Source of the DNA: Gemmatimonadota bacterium
GTDB lineage: Bacteria > Gemmatimonadota > Gemmatimonadetes > Longimicrobiales > Gaopeijiaceae
Direction: 5' to 3'
Assembly (NCBI GenBank): GCA_009692205.1
Contig: SHZR01000015.1
Location: 1 to 64,000 of the forward strand
Length of the DNA stretch: 64,000 nucleotides
Positions within the stretch are counted from its first letter, which is position 1. Each line of letters begins with the position of its first letter. Of the stretch, positions 1 to 8,045 are shown one piece after another. The notes beneath the pieces were generated by a model. It made no database searches. It was not told the origin of the DNA and was given only the letters and a program-made list of their open reading frames with translations. The translations under genes and the position numbers were made by a program.

Positions 1-113
1 AGCTGCCCGCCTGGTTCGCTGATTACAACGCCGTGGCGCCGCACTCGGCGCTCGGCTATCAGTCCCCTCACCAGTACCGCACCACCCTGCTCTTGGCAGG
101 TCCCAAGTCTTAG
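1..113 (+). CDS. IS3-family transposase (OrfB), 3' end only
   Basis: The window opens inside a coding frame (codons from base 3) that stops with TAG at 111-113. The 36 visible residues include FADYNAVAPHSALGYQSP, the characteristic end of the integrase catalytic domain (DDE, rve) of IS3-type transposases, where a W-x(n)-YN-x(3)-PHSALGY-x-(S/T)P motif closes the protein. The rest of the element lies left of the window, and no terminal inverted repeat can be defined here. The stop codon overlaps the stop of the next gene on the other strand (TTA at 110-112), so the two genes converge with no spacer. The family call is firm; whether the copy is intact cannot be seen. Confidence 0.8.
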   Translation, partial: LPAWFADYNAVAPHSALGYQSPHQYRTTLLLAGPKS

Positions 114-664
114 CCTGAACTGCCTCTCGAAACGGGGTACAGAGCACAGTCCAGTAACTCGGGCTGTGCTTCGGCCCTGCGGCCCGCAAGAAATCCCACG
201 CAATAGGCGCGCAACGTCGCATCGAATCGGCTCATGTCGGGAGAGGAGCTTAATCCAGACTCGCCCTTCCGCTTGAGCGCCTGTGCGAGCTTCCCGACGG
301 CCTCCGTGAGCTCCATCACATGCGGGTCACCTGCCGCGGCCAGCTCGCCCTTATCCACGTGAGCATTGGAGCCAAGTCCCGTGACGACGCCCTCCTCGGG
401 CTTCCCCATGGTACGGCGCACGCCGAGCGCCTCGCGCTTGGGCATCGGATCCTCGGGCGAGATGAACGCGCCGCTCATCGCGTCGGGACGGCGCTCCGGC
501 ATCGGGTCGTCCGGCGAGATGTAGGCACTGTCGCCGGCCGGAAGCTTGGGCGCCGCTTCGGCCTTGGGCGCCGAGGAGTTCCGGTGCGTCTGCTGCTTGC
601 GGCTGCCGGGGGGGAAGGCCGGCGGGGGAAGTCTGCTGCCCTGCTTGTTGTTGTTCTCGCTCAT
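110..664 (-). CDS. Hypothetical protein with repeated ISP(D/E)DPMP motif
   Basis: This frame encodes 184 residues from an ATG at 664; the frame stays open upstream, but those residues look like shadow translation. The N-terminus is polar and low in complexity (MSENNNKQGSRLPPP). The middle holds two copies of a short motif, YISPDDPMPERR and FISPEDPMPKRE, about 20 residues apart. The C-terminal 60 residues look globular and helical (VMELTEAVGKLAQALKRKG, then FDATLRAYCVGFLAGRR). No signal peptide or membrane segment is visible. It lies 120 bp downstream of surE on the same strand and runs tail to tail into the transposase end. I do not recognise a family; it may be a lineage-specific conserved protein. 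Confidence 0.6.
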   Translation of the reverse strand: MSENNNKQGSRLPPPAFPPGSRKQQTHRNSSAPKAEAAPKLPAGDSAYISPDDPMPERRPDAMSGAFISPEDPMPKREALGVRRTMGKPEEGVVTGLGSNAHVDKGELAAAGDPHVMELTEAVGKLAQALKRKGESGLSSSPDMSRFDATLRAYCVGFLAGRRAEAQPELLDCALYPVSRGSSG

Positions 665-784
665 GGGGCCTGCCCTCCGTCGGGGGCTCGCGGACTCTGG
701 GGCGCCCGCCCACCGCGCGCAATATATCCACGCGCTGCGGACGGAAACAAAGGTTTCGCGGCCCACCGGGGCCACGCCAGACCT

Positions 785-1591
785 CTAGAGCTCGAGATTC
801 CAGCTCCGGATCTCTTCGAGAAGCGCGTAGTTGGTCAGGTCCAGATGCAGGGGGGTCACGGACACGTACCCGTCCTCGACGGCCTGGAAATCTGAGTCCT
901 TGGCCCCGCTCCAGCTGGCCGACCCGCCCCCGATCCAGAAATACTCGCGCCCGGACGGATCCTTCGCCCGGGTGATCGATTCGGCGAAGCGGCGCTGGCC
1001 GAGCGACGTGACGCGGATGCCCCGCACGTCGGAAGGTGCAGTCGCGGGGAGGTTCACGTTGAAGAGCGTGTCCTTGGGCAGGTCCTTTCGCCCGAGAATC
1101 GTCCGGAGGATCGCACGCACGACGTCCTCCCAACCCTCAAGCTCCTCGTGGAGCGCCCCCGAGTAGGAAAAGGCGAGCGCAGGGATCCCCATGATCGTCG
1201 CCTCCATCGCCGCGGCCACGGTGCCCGAGTAGAGCACGTCCTCCCCCATGTTGGGGCCGTGGTTGATGCCCGACAGGCACACGTCGGGCCGGTCCGGGAG
1301 AAGCGCGTTCACCGCCAGCAGCACGCAGTCGGTGGGCGTTCCGTCGACCATCCACGCACCGTCGATCGCCCGGCGGGCACGCAGCGGATGGTGCAGTGTG
1401 AGCGAGTGGCTCGTCGCGCTCTGCTCGCGGTCGGGGGCGACGGTCGTCACGGCCCCGAGCGCGCTCGCCGCGGAGGCCAGGACGCGGATGCCCGTGGCCA
1501 GGTATCCGTCGTCATTGGTGCAGAGGATGTTCAGCGGACGGTCAGGGCTCGGAGACGGGAACGGTCGGCGTGAGAAGGTCGCGCAGGGCAT
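785..1591 (-). CDS. surE: 5'-nucleotidase SurE (survival protein)
   Basis: SurE hydrolyses nucleoside 5'- and 3'-monophosphates using a divalent metal and acts in stationary-phase survival. The protein (268 aa from the ATG at 1591) has the diagnostic start LNILCTNDDGY with the metal-binding Asp pair near residues 27-28. It also has the SATSHSLTLHHPL segment and SGINHGPNMGEDVLYSGT with the conserved Asn. Family length is about 250, so the roughly 19 residues before LNIL are probably not all native. No ATG or GTG lies closer, so the true start may be CTG at LNIL or the overlapping ATG listed. It overlaps the 3' end of the MerR gene by 50 bp and ends the der-plsY-gpsA operon. Confidence 0.93.
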   Translation of the reverse strand: MPCATFSRRPFPSPSPDRPLNILCTNDDGYLATGIRVLASAASALGAVTTVAPDREQSATSHSLTLHHPLRARRAIDGAWMVDGTPTDCVLLAVNALLPDRPDVCLSGINHGPNMGEDVLYSGTVAAAMEATIMGIPALAFSYSGALHEELEGWEDVVRAILRTILGRKDLPKDTLFNVNLPATAPSDVRGIRVTSLGQRRFAESITRAKDPSGREYFWIGGGSASWSGAKDSDFQAVEDGYVSVTPLHLDLTNYALLEEIRSWNLEL

Positions 1592-1913
1592 CCAGGTCGG
1601 CCTTCATGGCCGCGAGGAACTCGGGAGCCAGAGCGTCGTGCCGTCCCCCCTCGAGCTCGCCCGCCTGCCGCATCTCGAGGAGCCGCTTGTTGGCTCCTTC
1701 GATCGTGTACTTCTGCACGTACAAGAGGTTCTTCACGAGCATCACGAGCTCGACGTCCTGCGCGCGAAAGACGCGGTTGCCCGCCCGGTTCTTGCGCGGA
1801 TGCAGGACCTCGAACTGGGTCTCCCAGTAGCGGAGCACATGCGGCTTGAGCCCGGTCAGGTGGCACACCTCACCGATGGAGTAGTAGACCTTCTTCGCGA
1901 TGTGCTCGCTCAT
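1542..1913 (-). CDS. MerR-family transcriptional regulator
   Basis: This is a small (123 aa) MerR-type DNA-binding protein. The winged-helix region begins YYSIGEVCHLTGLKPHVLRY and continues through the RAQDVELVMLVKNLLYVQ helix typical of the family. A short C-terminal coiled segment follows (GANKRLLEMRQAGEL) with no cysteines or ligand domain, like the MerR proteins often found near ribosome, division or lipid genes in high-GC bacteria. The ATG at 1913 forms an ATGA overlap with the gpsA stop, which favours it over the GTG at 1919. Co-transcription with gpsA/plsY hints at regulation tied to phospholipid or growth status, but no target is visible. Confidence 0.88.
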   Translation of the reverse strand: MSEHIAKKVYYSIGEVCHLTGLKPHVLRYWETQFEVLHPRKNRAGNRVFRAQDVELVMLVKNLLYVQKYTIEGANKRLLEMRQAGELEGGRHDALAPEFLAAMKADLDALRDLLTPTVPVSEP

Positions 1914-2923
1914 GTCCACTCTTCCGGCTTCGGGTCCCGAGTCATCAGCGCGCGCAGAGCCTCAGCGGGCGCGCGCCCCTCGTACAGGATGGCGAACATC
2001 TGCTCCGTGATCGGCATCTCGACTCGATGGCGGCGCCCCAACTCGTAGGCCGCGCGCGTGGTCTGCACGCCCTCCGCGACGGCCGTCATGTCGGAGAGGA
2101 TCCGGTCGAGCTGTTCCCCCCGCCCCAGCCGATACCCCACAGTCCGGTTCCGGCTGAGCGAGCCCGTGCAGGTGAGCACCAGGTCGCCGAGACCGGCCAA
2201 CCCGTAGAAGGTAGCCTTCTCGGCGCCCACCGCGAGGCCGAGCCGCGTCATCTCGGCGAGCCCGCGCGTGATGAGCGCCGCGGTCGTGTTGTGGCCGAAG
2301 CCGAGCCCGGCGGTCGTGCCCGCCGCGAGCGCGATGACGTTCTTCAGGGCCCCGCCGAGCTCCACGCCGACGACGTCCGGGTTCGTGTACACGCGGAACG
2401 TCGTGGTCTGGAAGAGGTCGCGCGCGCGGACGGCCGCCGCCTCGTCCCGGCTCGCGATCACGACCGCGGTAGGCTGGCCCGCCGCAACCTCGCGGGCGAA
2501 GCTCGGGCCGGACAGCACGCAAAAGCGCCGCATGGCAGGCTCCGGGAGCGCCTCCGCGAGCACCTCGTCCATGCGGAGGAGCGACCCGATCTCGATCCCC
2601 TTGGAGGCGCTGAGCACGAGCGCGTCCGGCTCCAGGTGGGGAGCGGCGCTCGCCATGACGCGCCGCACGAACTGCGACGGGCTCGCGGAGACGACCAGCT
2701 CGGCGCCCTTCACGGCCGTGCTGAGGCGGGTCTCCGCGCGCATCCCCTTCGGGAGGGAAACCCCTTCTAGATAGGGATTTAGGCCCTCGTGGTTGATCGA
2801 CTGCGCGACCTCGGGCTCATAGGACCAGATCGTGACGTCGTGGCCCTTCTGCGCGAGGACCGTGCCGAGCGCGGTGCCCCAGGCCCCGGCCCCGACCACG
2901 ACCGCGCGGACCGGCTGACTCAC
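1910..2923 (-). CDS. gpsA: Glycerol-3-phosphate dehydrogenase [NAD(P)+]
   Basis: GpsA reduces dihydroxyacetone phosphate to sn-glycerol 3-phosphate, the backbone for phospholipid synthesis, in the cytoplasm. The 337 aa match the usual length. The N-terminal Rossmann motif is VVVGAGAWGTALGTVLAQKG (residues about 8-27). Then come GPSFAREVAAGQPTAV, the catalytic-lysine segment GGALKNVIALAAGTTAG near residue 190, and GLAGLGDLVLTCTGSLSRN near 240. It starts with GTG overlapping the plsY stop (GTGA). Adjacent PlsY uses its product, so the pair forms one pathway step after another. Confidence 0.97.
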   Translation of the reverse strand: MSQPVRAVVVGAGAWGTALGTVLAQKGHDVTIWSYEPEVAQSINHEGLNPYLEGVSLPKGMRAETRLSTAVKGAELVVSASPSQFVRRVMASAAPHLEPDALVLSASKGIEIGSLLRMDEVLAEALPEPAMRRFCVLSGPSFAREVAAGQPTAVVIASRDEAAAVRARDLFQTTTFRVYTNPDVVGVELGGALKNVIALAAGTTAGLGFGHNTTAALITRGLAEMTRLGLAVGAEKATFYGLAGLGDLVLTCTGSLSRNRTVGYRLGRGEQLDRILSDMTAVAEGVQTTRAAYELGRRHRVEMPITEQMFAILYEGRAPAEALRALMTRDPKPEEWT

Positions 2924-3558
2924 GCGTTGAACCCCTTCGGCTCTCCGCCCCCTTCAGCGGAGCGGCCACGGCGACCGAAACGATGCTCCTCACCCTTCGC
3001 CAGGCGCCGGATGTTTCCACGGTGCGCCCAGATCACGAAGGCGGCGAGCGCCCCGGAGAACCAAAGCAGGCTCGCACCCCCCTCGTGCGGGGTCAGCGCC
3101 ACCAGAAGAGGCACCGTCGCGGCCGTGACGATGGATCCCACGGAGACGTAGCCGGTCGGGAACGTCACGGCACACCACACGAGGAGCCCGCCCAAGACCG
3201 CCCAGGGCGCCAAGGCCAGGAAGACGCCGGCACTCGTCGCGATGCCTTTGCCGCCCCGAAACCCGACCCAGGCGCTGAACATGTGCCCCATGATGGCGGC
3301 CGCCCCGAACGCGAGGGTCCAGCCGAACCCCGCCCCCGCCAGGTCCGTGAAGAGCCACACCGGCAGGAACCCTTTGGCCACATCGACCAGGACGACCGGG
3401 AGGGCCGACTTCATGCCGAGCACCCGGAACGCATTCGTAGCTCCCAAGTTGCCTGATCCATGCTCACGCAAGTCGATGCCGTGAAAGACCTTGCCTATCA
3501 AGAAACTGGTGGGTATGGACCCTGACACGTACGCGAGCACGAGCAGGACGTAGGTCAC
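2920..3558 (-). CDS. plsY: Acyl-phosphate:glycerol-3-phosphate acyltransferase PlsY
   Basis: PlsY is an inner-membrane enzyme that transfers an acyl group from acyl-phosphate to glycerol 3-phosphate, giving lysophosphatidate. The protein has 212 aa. It carries the three conserved PlsY motifs: GSIPTSFLIGKVF near the N-terminus, HGSGNLGATNAFRVLG (residues about 33-48), and the glycine-rich GFRGGKGIATSAGVFLAL near 98-115. At least four or five hydrophobic helices are present. The start is the GTG at 3558, which overlaps the der stop as GTGA and gives the canonical short N-terminus; the much longer upstream open frame is antisense to der. The C-terminal tail is polar and glycine-rich. Confidence 0.96.
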   Translation of the reverse strand: MTYVLLVLAYVSGSIPTSFLIGKVFHGIDLREHGSGNLGATNAFRVLGMKSALPVVLVDVAKGFLPVWLFTDLAGAGFGWTLAFGAAAIMGHMFSAWVGFRGGKGIATSAGVFLALAPWAVLGGLLVWCAVTFPTGYVSVGSIVTAATVPLLVALTPHEGGASLLWFSGALAAFVIWAHRGNIRRLAKGEEHRFGRRGRSAEGGGEPKGFNA

Positions 3559-4877
3559 GTGTCCGTGCCGCTTCGGACCCTCAGGCGGATCGGCGTTCCC
3601 ATGAACGTCCACGCCTCTCGAAAGCCGTTGTGGAGGAAGCGGATGTAGTGATCGGCAAGCGCCTTCGGAAAGTTCACGAAGACGGCAAAGGTGGGCGGCC
3701 GCACCCCGATCTGCGTCGAGTAGCGCACCTTCACCCGTCGGCCCCGAGAAACCCCCGGAGGCTGGTGGCGGATGAGCCCCTCGAGCACCTCGTTCACCTC
3801 GTGGGTCTCGATTCTGCGGAGTCTCTCCTCCTGGACCTCCAGCACGAGGTCGAGGCACTTCCTCACCCGCTGCCCGGTCAGCGCCGACGTGAAGAGCATC
3901 GGCACCCACTTGAGGAACGGGATGCGCTCGCGCATCGACTTCTCCCAGTCGGGCGCGGTCATCGTCTCCTTGGTGACCAGGTCCCACTTGTTGACCACCA
4001 GGATGACCGCCTTCCCGGCGTCCCACGCGGTCTCGGCGATGCGGACGTCCTGAGCGTGCAACTTGGTCTCGGTGCCGTCCACCATCACGATGCAGACATC
4101 CGAGTCCTGCACAGCGCGGTCCGTCCGGAGTGCGCTGTAGTACTCGATGCTGTCCTTGACCTTGCTCTGACGCCGAAGCCCCGCGGTGTCCACGAACACG
4201 AGCGTCTTGCCGTGGTAGGCGAAAGGCGTATCCACCGAATCGCGCGTGGTGCCCGCCACCTCCGAAACCACCACCCGCTCCTCACCGAGGAGACGGTTCA
4301 CGAAACTCGACTTGCCCACGTTCGGTTTGCCCACGACGGCCACGCGGATCTCGTTCTCGTTCGCCCCACCGCCCTCTTCGGGGGGCATGAGCCCGAGCAC
4401 GCGATCGAGCACGTCGCCCGAGCCCTTCCCCGAGATCGCGCTCACCGGGGCCGGATCGCCGAGCCCGAGCGACCAGAACTCGTGACGGGCCTCGTCGCGT
4501 GGCAAGTTGTCGAGCTTGTTGGCCACGAGCACGATCGGCTTGCCCGACTTACGGAGGATATGGGCGACCATCTCGTCGAGGGGGTGGACGCCCTCCCGCG
4601 CATCGACCAACAGGAGCACCACGTCGGCCTGTTCGATCGCGGCCAGCGCCTGCGCCCGGATCGCGCGATCGAGCGGGACGTCGCTTCCCTCGACCATGCC
4701 GCCGGTGTCGACGATGTAGAACTCGCGCCCGGCCCACTCTGCACGCGCGAAGTTGCGGTCCCGCGTCACGCCGGGCCGGTCGTCGACGATCGCCAAGCGT
4801 CGGCCCAGGACGCGGTTGAAGAACGTGGATTTCCCTACGTTGGGGCGCCCGACGACCGCGACGATGGGTAGACTCAC
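3555..4877 (-). CDS. der: Ribosome-assembly GTPase Der (EngA)
   Basis: Der is a double GTPase needed for 50S subunit maturation. The 440 residues contain two G domains. The first has G1 GRPNVGKSTFFNR (about 10-22), DTGG and NKLD. The second has GKPNVGKSSFVNRLLGEER (about 184-202), DTAGLRRQSKV and NKWD. A KH-like C-terminal domain ends the protein, including the YSTQIGVRPPTFAVFVN segment. The GTG start overlaps the stop of the DUF512 gene (GTGA), and its own stop overlaps plsY. The neighbourhood DUF512-der-plsY-gpsA is a frequently conserved arrangement. Confidence 0.97.
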   Translation of the reverse strand: MSLPIVAVVGRPNVGKSTFFNRVLGRRLAIVDDRPGVTRDRNFARAEWAGREFYIVDTGGMVEGSDVPLDRAIRAQALAAIEQADVVLLLVDAREGVHPLDEMVAHILRKSGKPIVLVANKLDNLPRDEARHEFWSLGLGDPAPVSAISGKGSGDVLDRVLGLMPPEEGGGANENEIRVAVVGKPNVGKSSFVNRLLGEERVVVSEVAGTTRDSVDTPFAYHGKTLVFVDTAGLRRQSKVKDSIEYYSALRTDRAVQDSDVCIVMVDGTETKLHAQDVRIAETAWDAGKAVILVVNKWDLVTKETMTAPDWEKSMRERIPFLKWVPMLFTSALTGQRVRKCLDLVLEVQEERLRRIETHEVNEVLEGLIRHQPPGVSRGRRVKVRYSTQIGVRPPTFAVFVNFPKALADHYIRFLHNGFREAWTFMGTPIRLRVRSGTDT

Positions 4878-6145
4878 GAAGCCCTCAGCGTCTCGGTGAT
4901 CTCGTAGCCGGCGCGAACGTCCGCAGGCCCGAGGGTCGCTACGAGCTCGGCCCTCGCCAAGTCGTCGATGAAGCGTCCGTCGGCGTTCAGCGCCTCGGCC
5001 GGCAGGAGGATGATGTCGCCCTCACGCCCCTCGGCGAGCGCGCGCAGGATGTCACGGCCGCCGAGCAGGCCCGCCACCGTGACCGTCTCCCCGAAGTACT
5101 CGTTCACGACCTCGACGACCTCCACGTCCGCCCCCGTGGCGGATGCGAGGCGCGGCGCGCGCTCTCGCAGGAACGGTGCCATCGAGCGCGCTGTGACGAG
5201 GCGGACGCGCCGCCCGTCGAGCCGCGGCACCGTCGCCAGGCCCTGATCGAAGCTCTCCACAAACCTCCGGATCTGACCGACGCCGTTCTCATAGAGGGCC
5301 CCGTCGTCGTAATATGCGGTGTCGGGGATCGGCCGCTGGGCGATCAAGTACATCTCGTCCGCGGCGTAGCACCACCCGATCCCGCGCTCGGGCGTGGCGC
5401 GGGCCCGAGCTTCGTCCACATGCGCGATCGCGGCGGCCGCCTCGTCGGGTCGCAGGAGCCGGACCGGGCGGTTCAGGTTGTAGCGCGTGAGCCCGACGGG
5501 CACCACGGAGAGCGAGCTCACCGCGGGCCCGAGCGCCCACAGGTCCTCGATCGTGCGGTGCAGGTGGGCTCCGTCGTTCCATTCCGGGCAGAGCACGACC
5601 TGGGTGTGCACCTCGAGCCCCCCGTCGATCAGCTCCCTGAGCTGGTCCATGATCAGTCCCGCGCGGTCGTTCACGAGCAGCCGCTCGCGGACCGCGGGCT
5701 CGGTGGCGTGCACGCTCACGTAGAGCGGCGAAAGCCTCTGCTCCACCAGCCGAGCGAGCCCCTTCGGGCCCAGATTCGTGAGCGTGACGTAGCTACCGTA
5801 AGTAAAGGAAAGCCGGAAGTCGTCGTCTTTGAGCCAGACCGCATCGCGCGCCCCCTGCGGGTTCCCATCGATGAAGCAGAACACGCACTTGTTGGCGCAC
5901 TCTCGGATCGCGTCGGGCGCGGGAATGATGCCGACCGACTCGCCCGGATCCCGTTCGAACGCGTACAAGACGGTCTGGCCGGATGGAGTGACCGCCTCGA
6001 GCTCGACCTGTTCGTCGGCGAGCAGGAACGTGAAGTCGATGCCGTCCCGTACCGGCTCGCCATTGATGCGCACGACGCGCGAGCCGATCTCGAGCCTGAG
6101 CTCGTCGGCGATGCTACCGGCTTCGATGTCTGCGATGCGAACCAC
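4874..6145 (-). CDS. DUF512-family radical SAM-like protein with N-terminal PDZ domain
   Basis: This 423-aa protein matches the PDZ-radical SAM-DUF512 architecture. A PDZ-like segment covers residues 1-60 (IEAGSIADELRLEIGSRVV, then INGEPV). A Cys cluster at about 83, 87 and 90 (CANKCVFCFID) has the CxxxCxxC spacing that holds a 4Fe-4S cluster in radical SAM enzymes. The DUF512 half follows, with LSPLYVSVHATEP, the HTQVVLCPEWNDG and SLSVVPVGLTRYN segments, and GWCYAADEMYLIAQRPIPD. The function is unknown in general. It is the first gene of the der operon and starts with GTG; no strong ribosome-binding site is visible. Domain assignment is confident, biochemical role is not. Confidence 0.9.
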   Translation of the reverse strand: MVRIADIEAGSIADELRLEIGSRVVRINGEPVRDGIDFTFLLADEQVELEAVTPSGQTVLYAFERDPGESVGIIPAPDAIRECANKCVFCFIDGNPQGARDAVWLKDDDFRLSFTYGSYVTLTNLGPKGLARLVEQRLSPLYVSVHATEPAVRERLLVNDRAGLIMDQLRELIDGGLEVHTQVVLCPEWNDGAHLHRTIEDLWALGPAVSSLSVVPVGLTRYNLNRPVRLLRPDEAAAAIAHVDEARARATPERGIGWCYAADEMYLIAQRPIPDTAYYDDGALYENGVGQIRRFVESFDQGLATVPRLDGRRVRLVTARSMAPFLRERAPRLASATGADVEVVEVVNEYFGETVTVAGLLGGRDILRALAEGREGDIILLPAEALNADGRFIDDLARAELVATLGPADVRAGYEITETLRAS

Positions 6146-6288
6146 GTGGGGGCCCTGCGACGGGGGGAATCAACCTAACCGAAGCCCCGCTCCACCTACA
6201 GTTTCGGTCTCTTGACCGGTTGGGACCCGGGGGCGCAGGTTCGAACATCTATGCAGGACCGCTCGACCTCCCCAGGAGCATCCCCGAC

Positions 6289-7491
6289 ATGACGCTCGCC
6301 CGGACTCGCGCGCTCGTCTGGCTGGCGCTCGCCGCGCTCCTCGGCTGCGAGGAGGTCGAGCAGGTGCAGGACCGGTTCCGGGACCTCACGCCCTACGAGG
6401 CTTACAGCGAGTCCCTGGCGCAGGCCGGGCTCTCCGAGACGGCGCTCGGTCGCGATTGGATCCTGGCCGGGAGTGCTGCGGTGGACGCCGCCGCCCCCGT
6501 GTCCCTCCCCTTCCAGGAGGAGGGGTACATCACGGCGGAGGAGCCGACCGCGATGGCGTACCGGATCACGGTCCCGCGCGGACGGAGGCTCACCGCCGAC
6601 GTGACGCTCGACACCGAGGATGGCACGCGCGTCTTCGTGGACCTATTCCGCGTCGCGGCCGGGGACGAAGACCCACCACGGCCCATCATCTCGAGCGACT
6701 CCGTGCCGGGAACGTTCGTGCACGAGCCGTGGCGCGAAGGTGACTTCATCCTGCGGCTCCAGCCCGAGCTGCTTCGGGGAGGTCAGTACCGGGTGACCCT
6801 GCGACTCGAGGCGCAGCTCGCCTTCCCCGTGGACGGTCGCAACATGCCGGCGATTCAGAGCATCTTCGGGGCCGAGCGGGACGCAGGCGCGCGCAGCCAC
6901 GAGGGCGTCGACATCTTCGCCCCGCGGGGCACGCCGGTTCTCGCGGCCGCTGCGGGTCGAGCGTACCGCGTCGGCATCACCAACCTGGGCGGCAAGGTCG
7001 TGTGGGTGCGGGACCCCCTGCGCAACGCGCGGCTCTACTATGCGCACCTGGACAGCCAGCACGTGCGCGACGGCGACCGCATCGAAATCGGGGACACGCT
7101 CGGGTTCGTGGGCAACACCGGGAACGCGCGCACGACGCCGCCCCACCTGCACTTCGGGCTCTACCGCACCGGCGAAGGCGCGATCGACCCGACCCCCTTC
7201 CTCGCCCCTCCGCGCGGCACGCTCCCCGAACTCACCGCCGATCTCGGACAGCTCGGCGCGTGGGTGAGGCTCCAGAACGAGGGCACGCGACTCCGCGCTG
7301 CACCAGAGACCGACGCACCGGTGCTCCGTGAGCTCGAGCAGTTCACGCAGGTACGCGTGCTCGGCGGCTCCGGTGAGTACTTCCGCGTGCGCCTACCCGA
7401 CGGCATGAACGGCTACGTGGCCGCGCGCCTCACCGAGCCTGCCGACCAGCCCTTCTCCACTCAGGTGGCGACGAGCACCCAGCAGGAGTAG
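6289..7491 (+). CDS. M23-family peptidase lipoprotein with C-terminal SH3-like domain
   Basis: This is a secreted lipoprotein (400 aa) probably acting on peptidoglycan. The N-terminus LVWLALAALLGCEE has a lipobox with the lipidated Cys near residue 20. A beta-rich domain of unknown role follows. An LytM/M23 domain then has SHEGVDIFAPRGTPVLAAAA (zinc ligands His about 204 and Asp about 208) and HLHFGLYR (His about 286-288). The last 80 residues (LGAWVRLQNEGTRLRAAPET to the end) look like a bacterial SH3 domain. The ATG at 6289 has AGGAGC about ten bases upstream and gives a proper signal peptide, so upstream codons were excluded. It is transcribed divergently from the DUF512 gene. Confidence 0.92.
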   Translation: MTLARTRALVWLALAALLGCEEVEQVQDRFRDLTPYEAYSESLAQAGLSETALGRDWILAGSAAVDAAAPVSLPFQEEGYITAEEPTAMAYRITVPRGRRLTADVTLDTEDGTRVFVDLFRVAAGDEDPPRPIISSDSVPGTFVHEPWREGDFILRLQPELLRGGQYRVTLRLEAQLAFPVDGRNMPAIQSIFGAERDAGARSHEGVDIFAPRGTPVLAAAAGRAYRVGITNLGGKVVWVRDPLRNARLYYAHLDSQHVRDGDRIEIGDTLGFVGNTGNARTTPPHLHFGLYRTGEGAIDPTPFLAPPRGTLPELTADLGQLGAWVRLQNEGTRLRAAPETDAPVLRELEQFTQVRVLGGSGEYFRVRLPDGMNGYVAARLTEPADQPFSTQVATSTQQE

Positions 7492-7531
7492 ACCGGAGCG
7501 CCGCGTGCGCGACGCCCCGGCCCCCCTGCTT

Positions 7532-7550
7532 GGCCGGTTGTCTACCGGCC
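7532..7550. terminator. Hairpin between convergent genes
   Basis: A perfect 7-bp stem, GGCCGGT / ACCGGCC, with a 5-base loop sits where the M23 gene (+) and the next gene (-) converge. It overlaps the stop codon of the minus-strand gene. There is no clear T-run on either side, so it may be a factor-assisted or bidirectional terminator. Confidence 0.4.
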
Positions 7551-7979
7551 GGCGTACCGCGTCCAGCGCCCGCGACCGAGGTTGCCTACGTTGGCGACGG
7601 GCCGCTCGCGCAGCTCGGCGATCATCCCATCGAGTCGCGCGCGCTCCTCGGGCGTGAGGTTCGGGGGGTAGAACCCGAGGATCGGAATGACCTCTCCAGT
7701 CGTCGGGTTCGGGCGCTCGCGCCGCACGCGGGCGAGCAAACGAATCCCAATCACGAGCTCGTCAGCCGTGGCGGCTGCCGGGTCCAGGACCACGATCTCG
7801 CGCCCGGACTCGCGCACGAGCACGACACGGGCTCCGAGGTTCGGAAACGCGTCGGGGAGCGCGAGGAAGATCGGCCGCGTGGTGGCATGCTGTGCGGATG
7901 CTGCTGAAGGCGTGAAGGCTGCGCTCAGGAGGAGAACTGCGGCTAGGGCCAGCCCAGCCGAGGATGTGAATGGTCGCAT
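7542..7979 (-). CDS. Small secreted protein of unknown function
   Basis: The frame encodes 145 aa from the ATG at 7979 (MRPFTSSAGLALAAVLLLSA), which gives a clean Sec signal peptide ending near AASAQ; the longer in-frame start at 8039 would bury this signal. The mature part is about 115 residues. It contains FLALPDAFPNLGARVVLVRE, GREIVVLDPAAATADELVI and a C-terminal helix LTPEERARLDGMIAELRERP. No catalytic motif is recognised. It lies 66 bp downstream of another secreted-protein gene on the same strand and probably belongs to that transcription unit. Confidence 0.7.
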   Translation of the reverse strand: MRPFTSSAGLALAAVLLLSAAFTPSAASAQHATTRPIFLALPDAFPNLGARVVLVRESGREIVVLDPAAATADELVIGIRLLARVRRERPNPTTGEVIPILGFYPPNLTPEERARLDGMIAELRERPVANVGNLGRGRWTRYAGR

Positions 7980-8045
7980 GGTTCGAGCCACTCCGATGAC
8001 AACGGGTTGATAGGGGACTTTCCACGGGTCTGAAGTCATTTCAAC

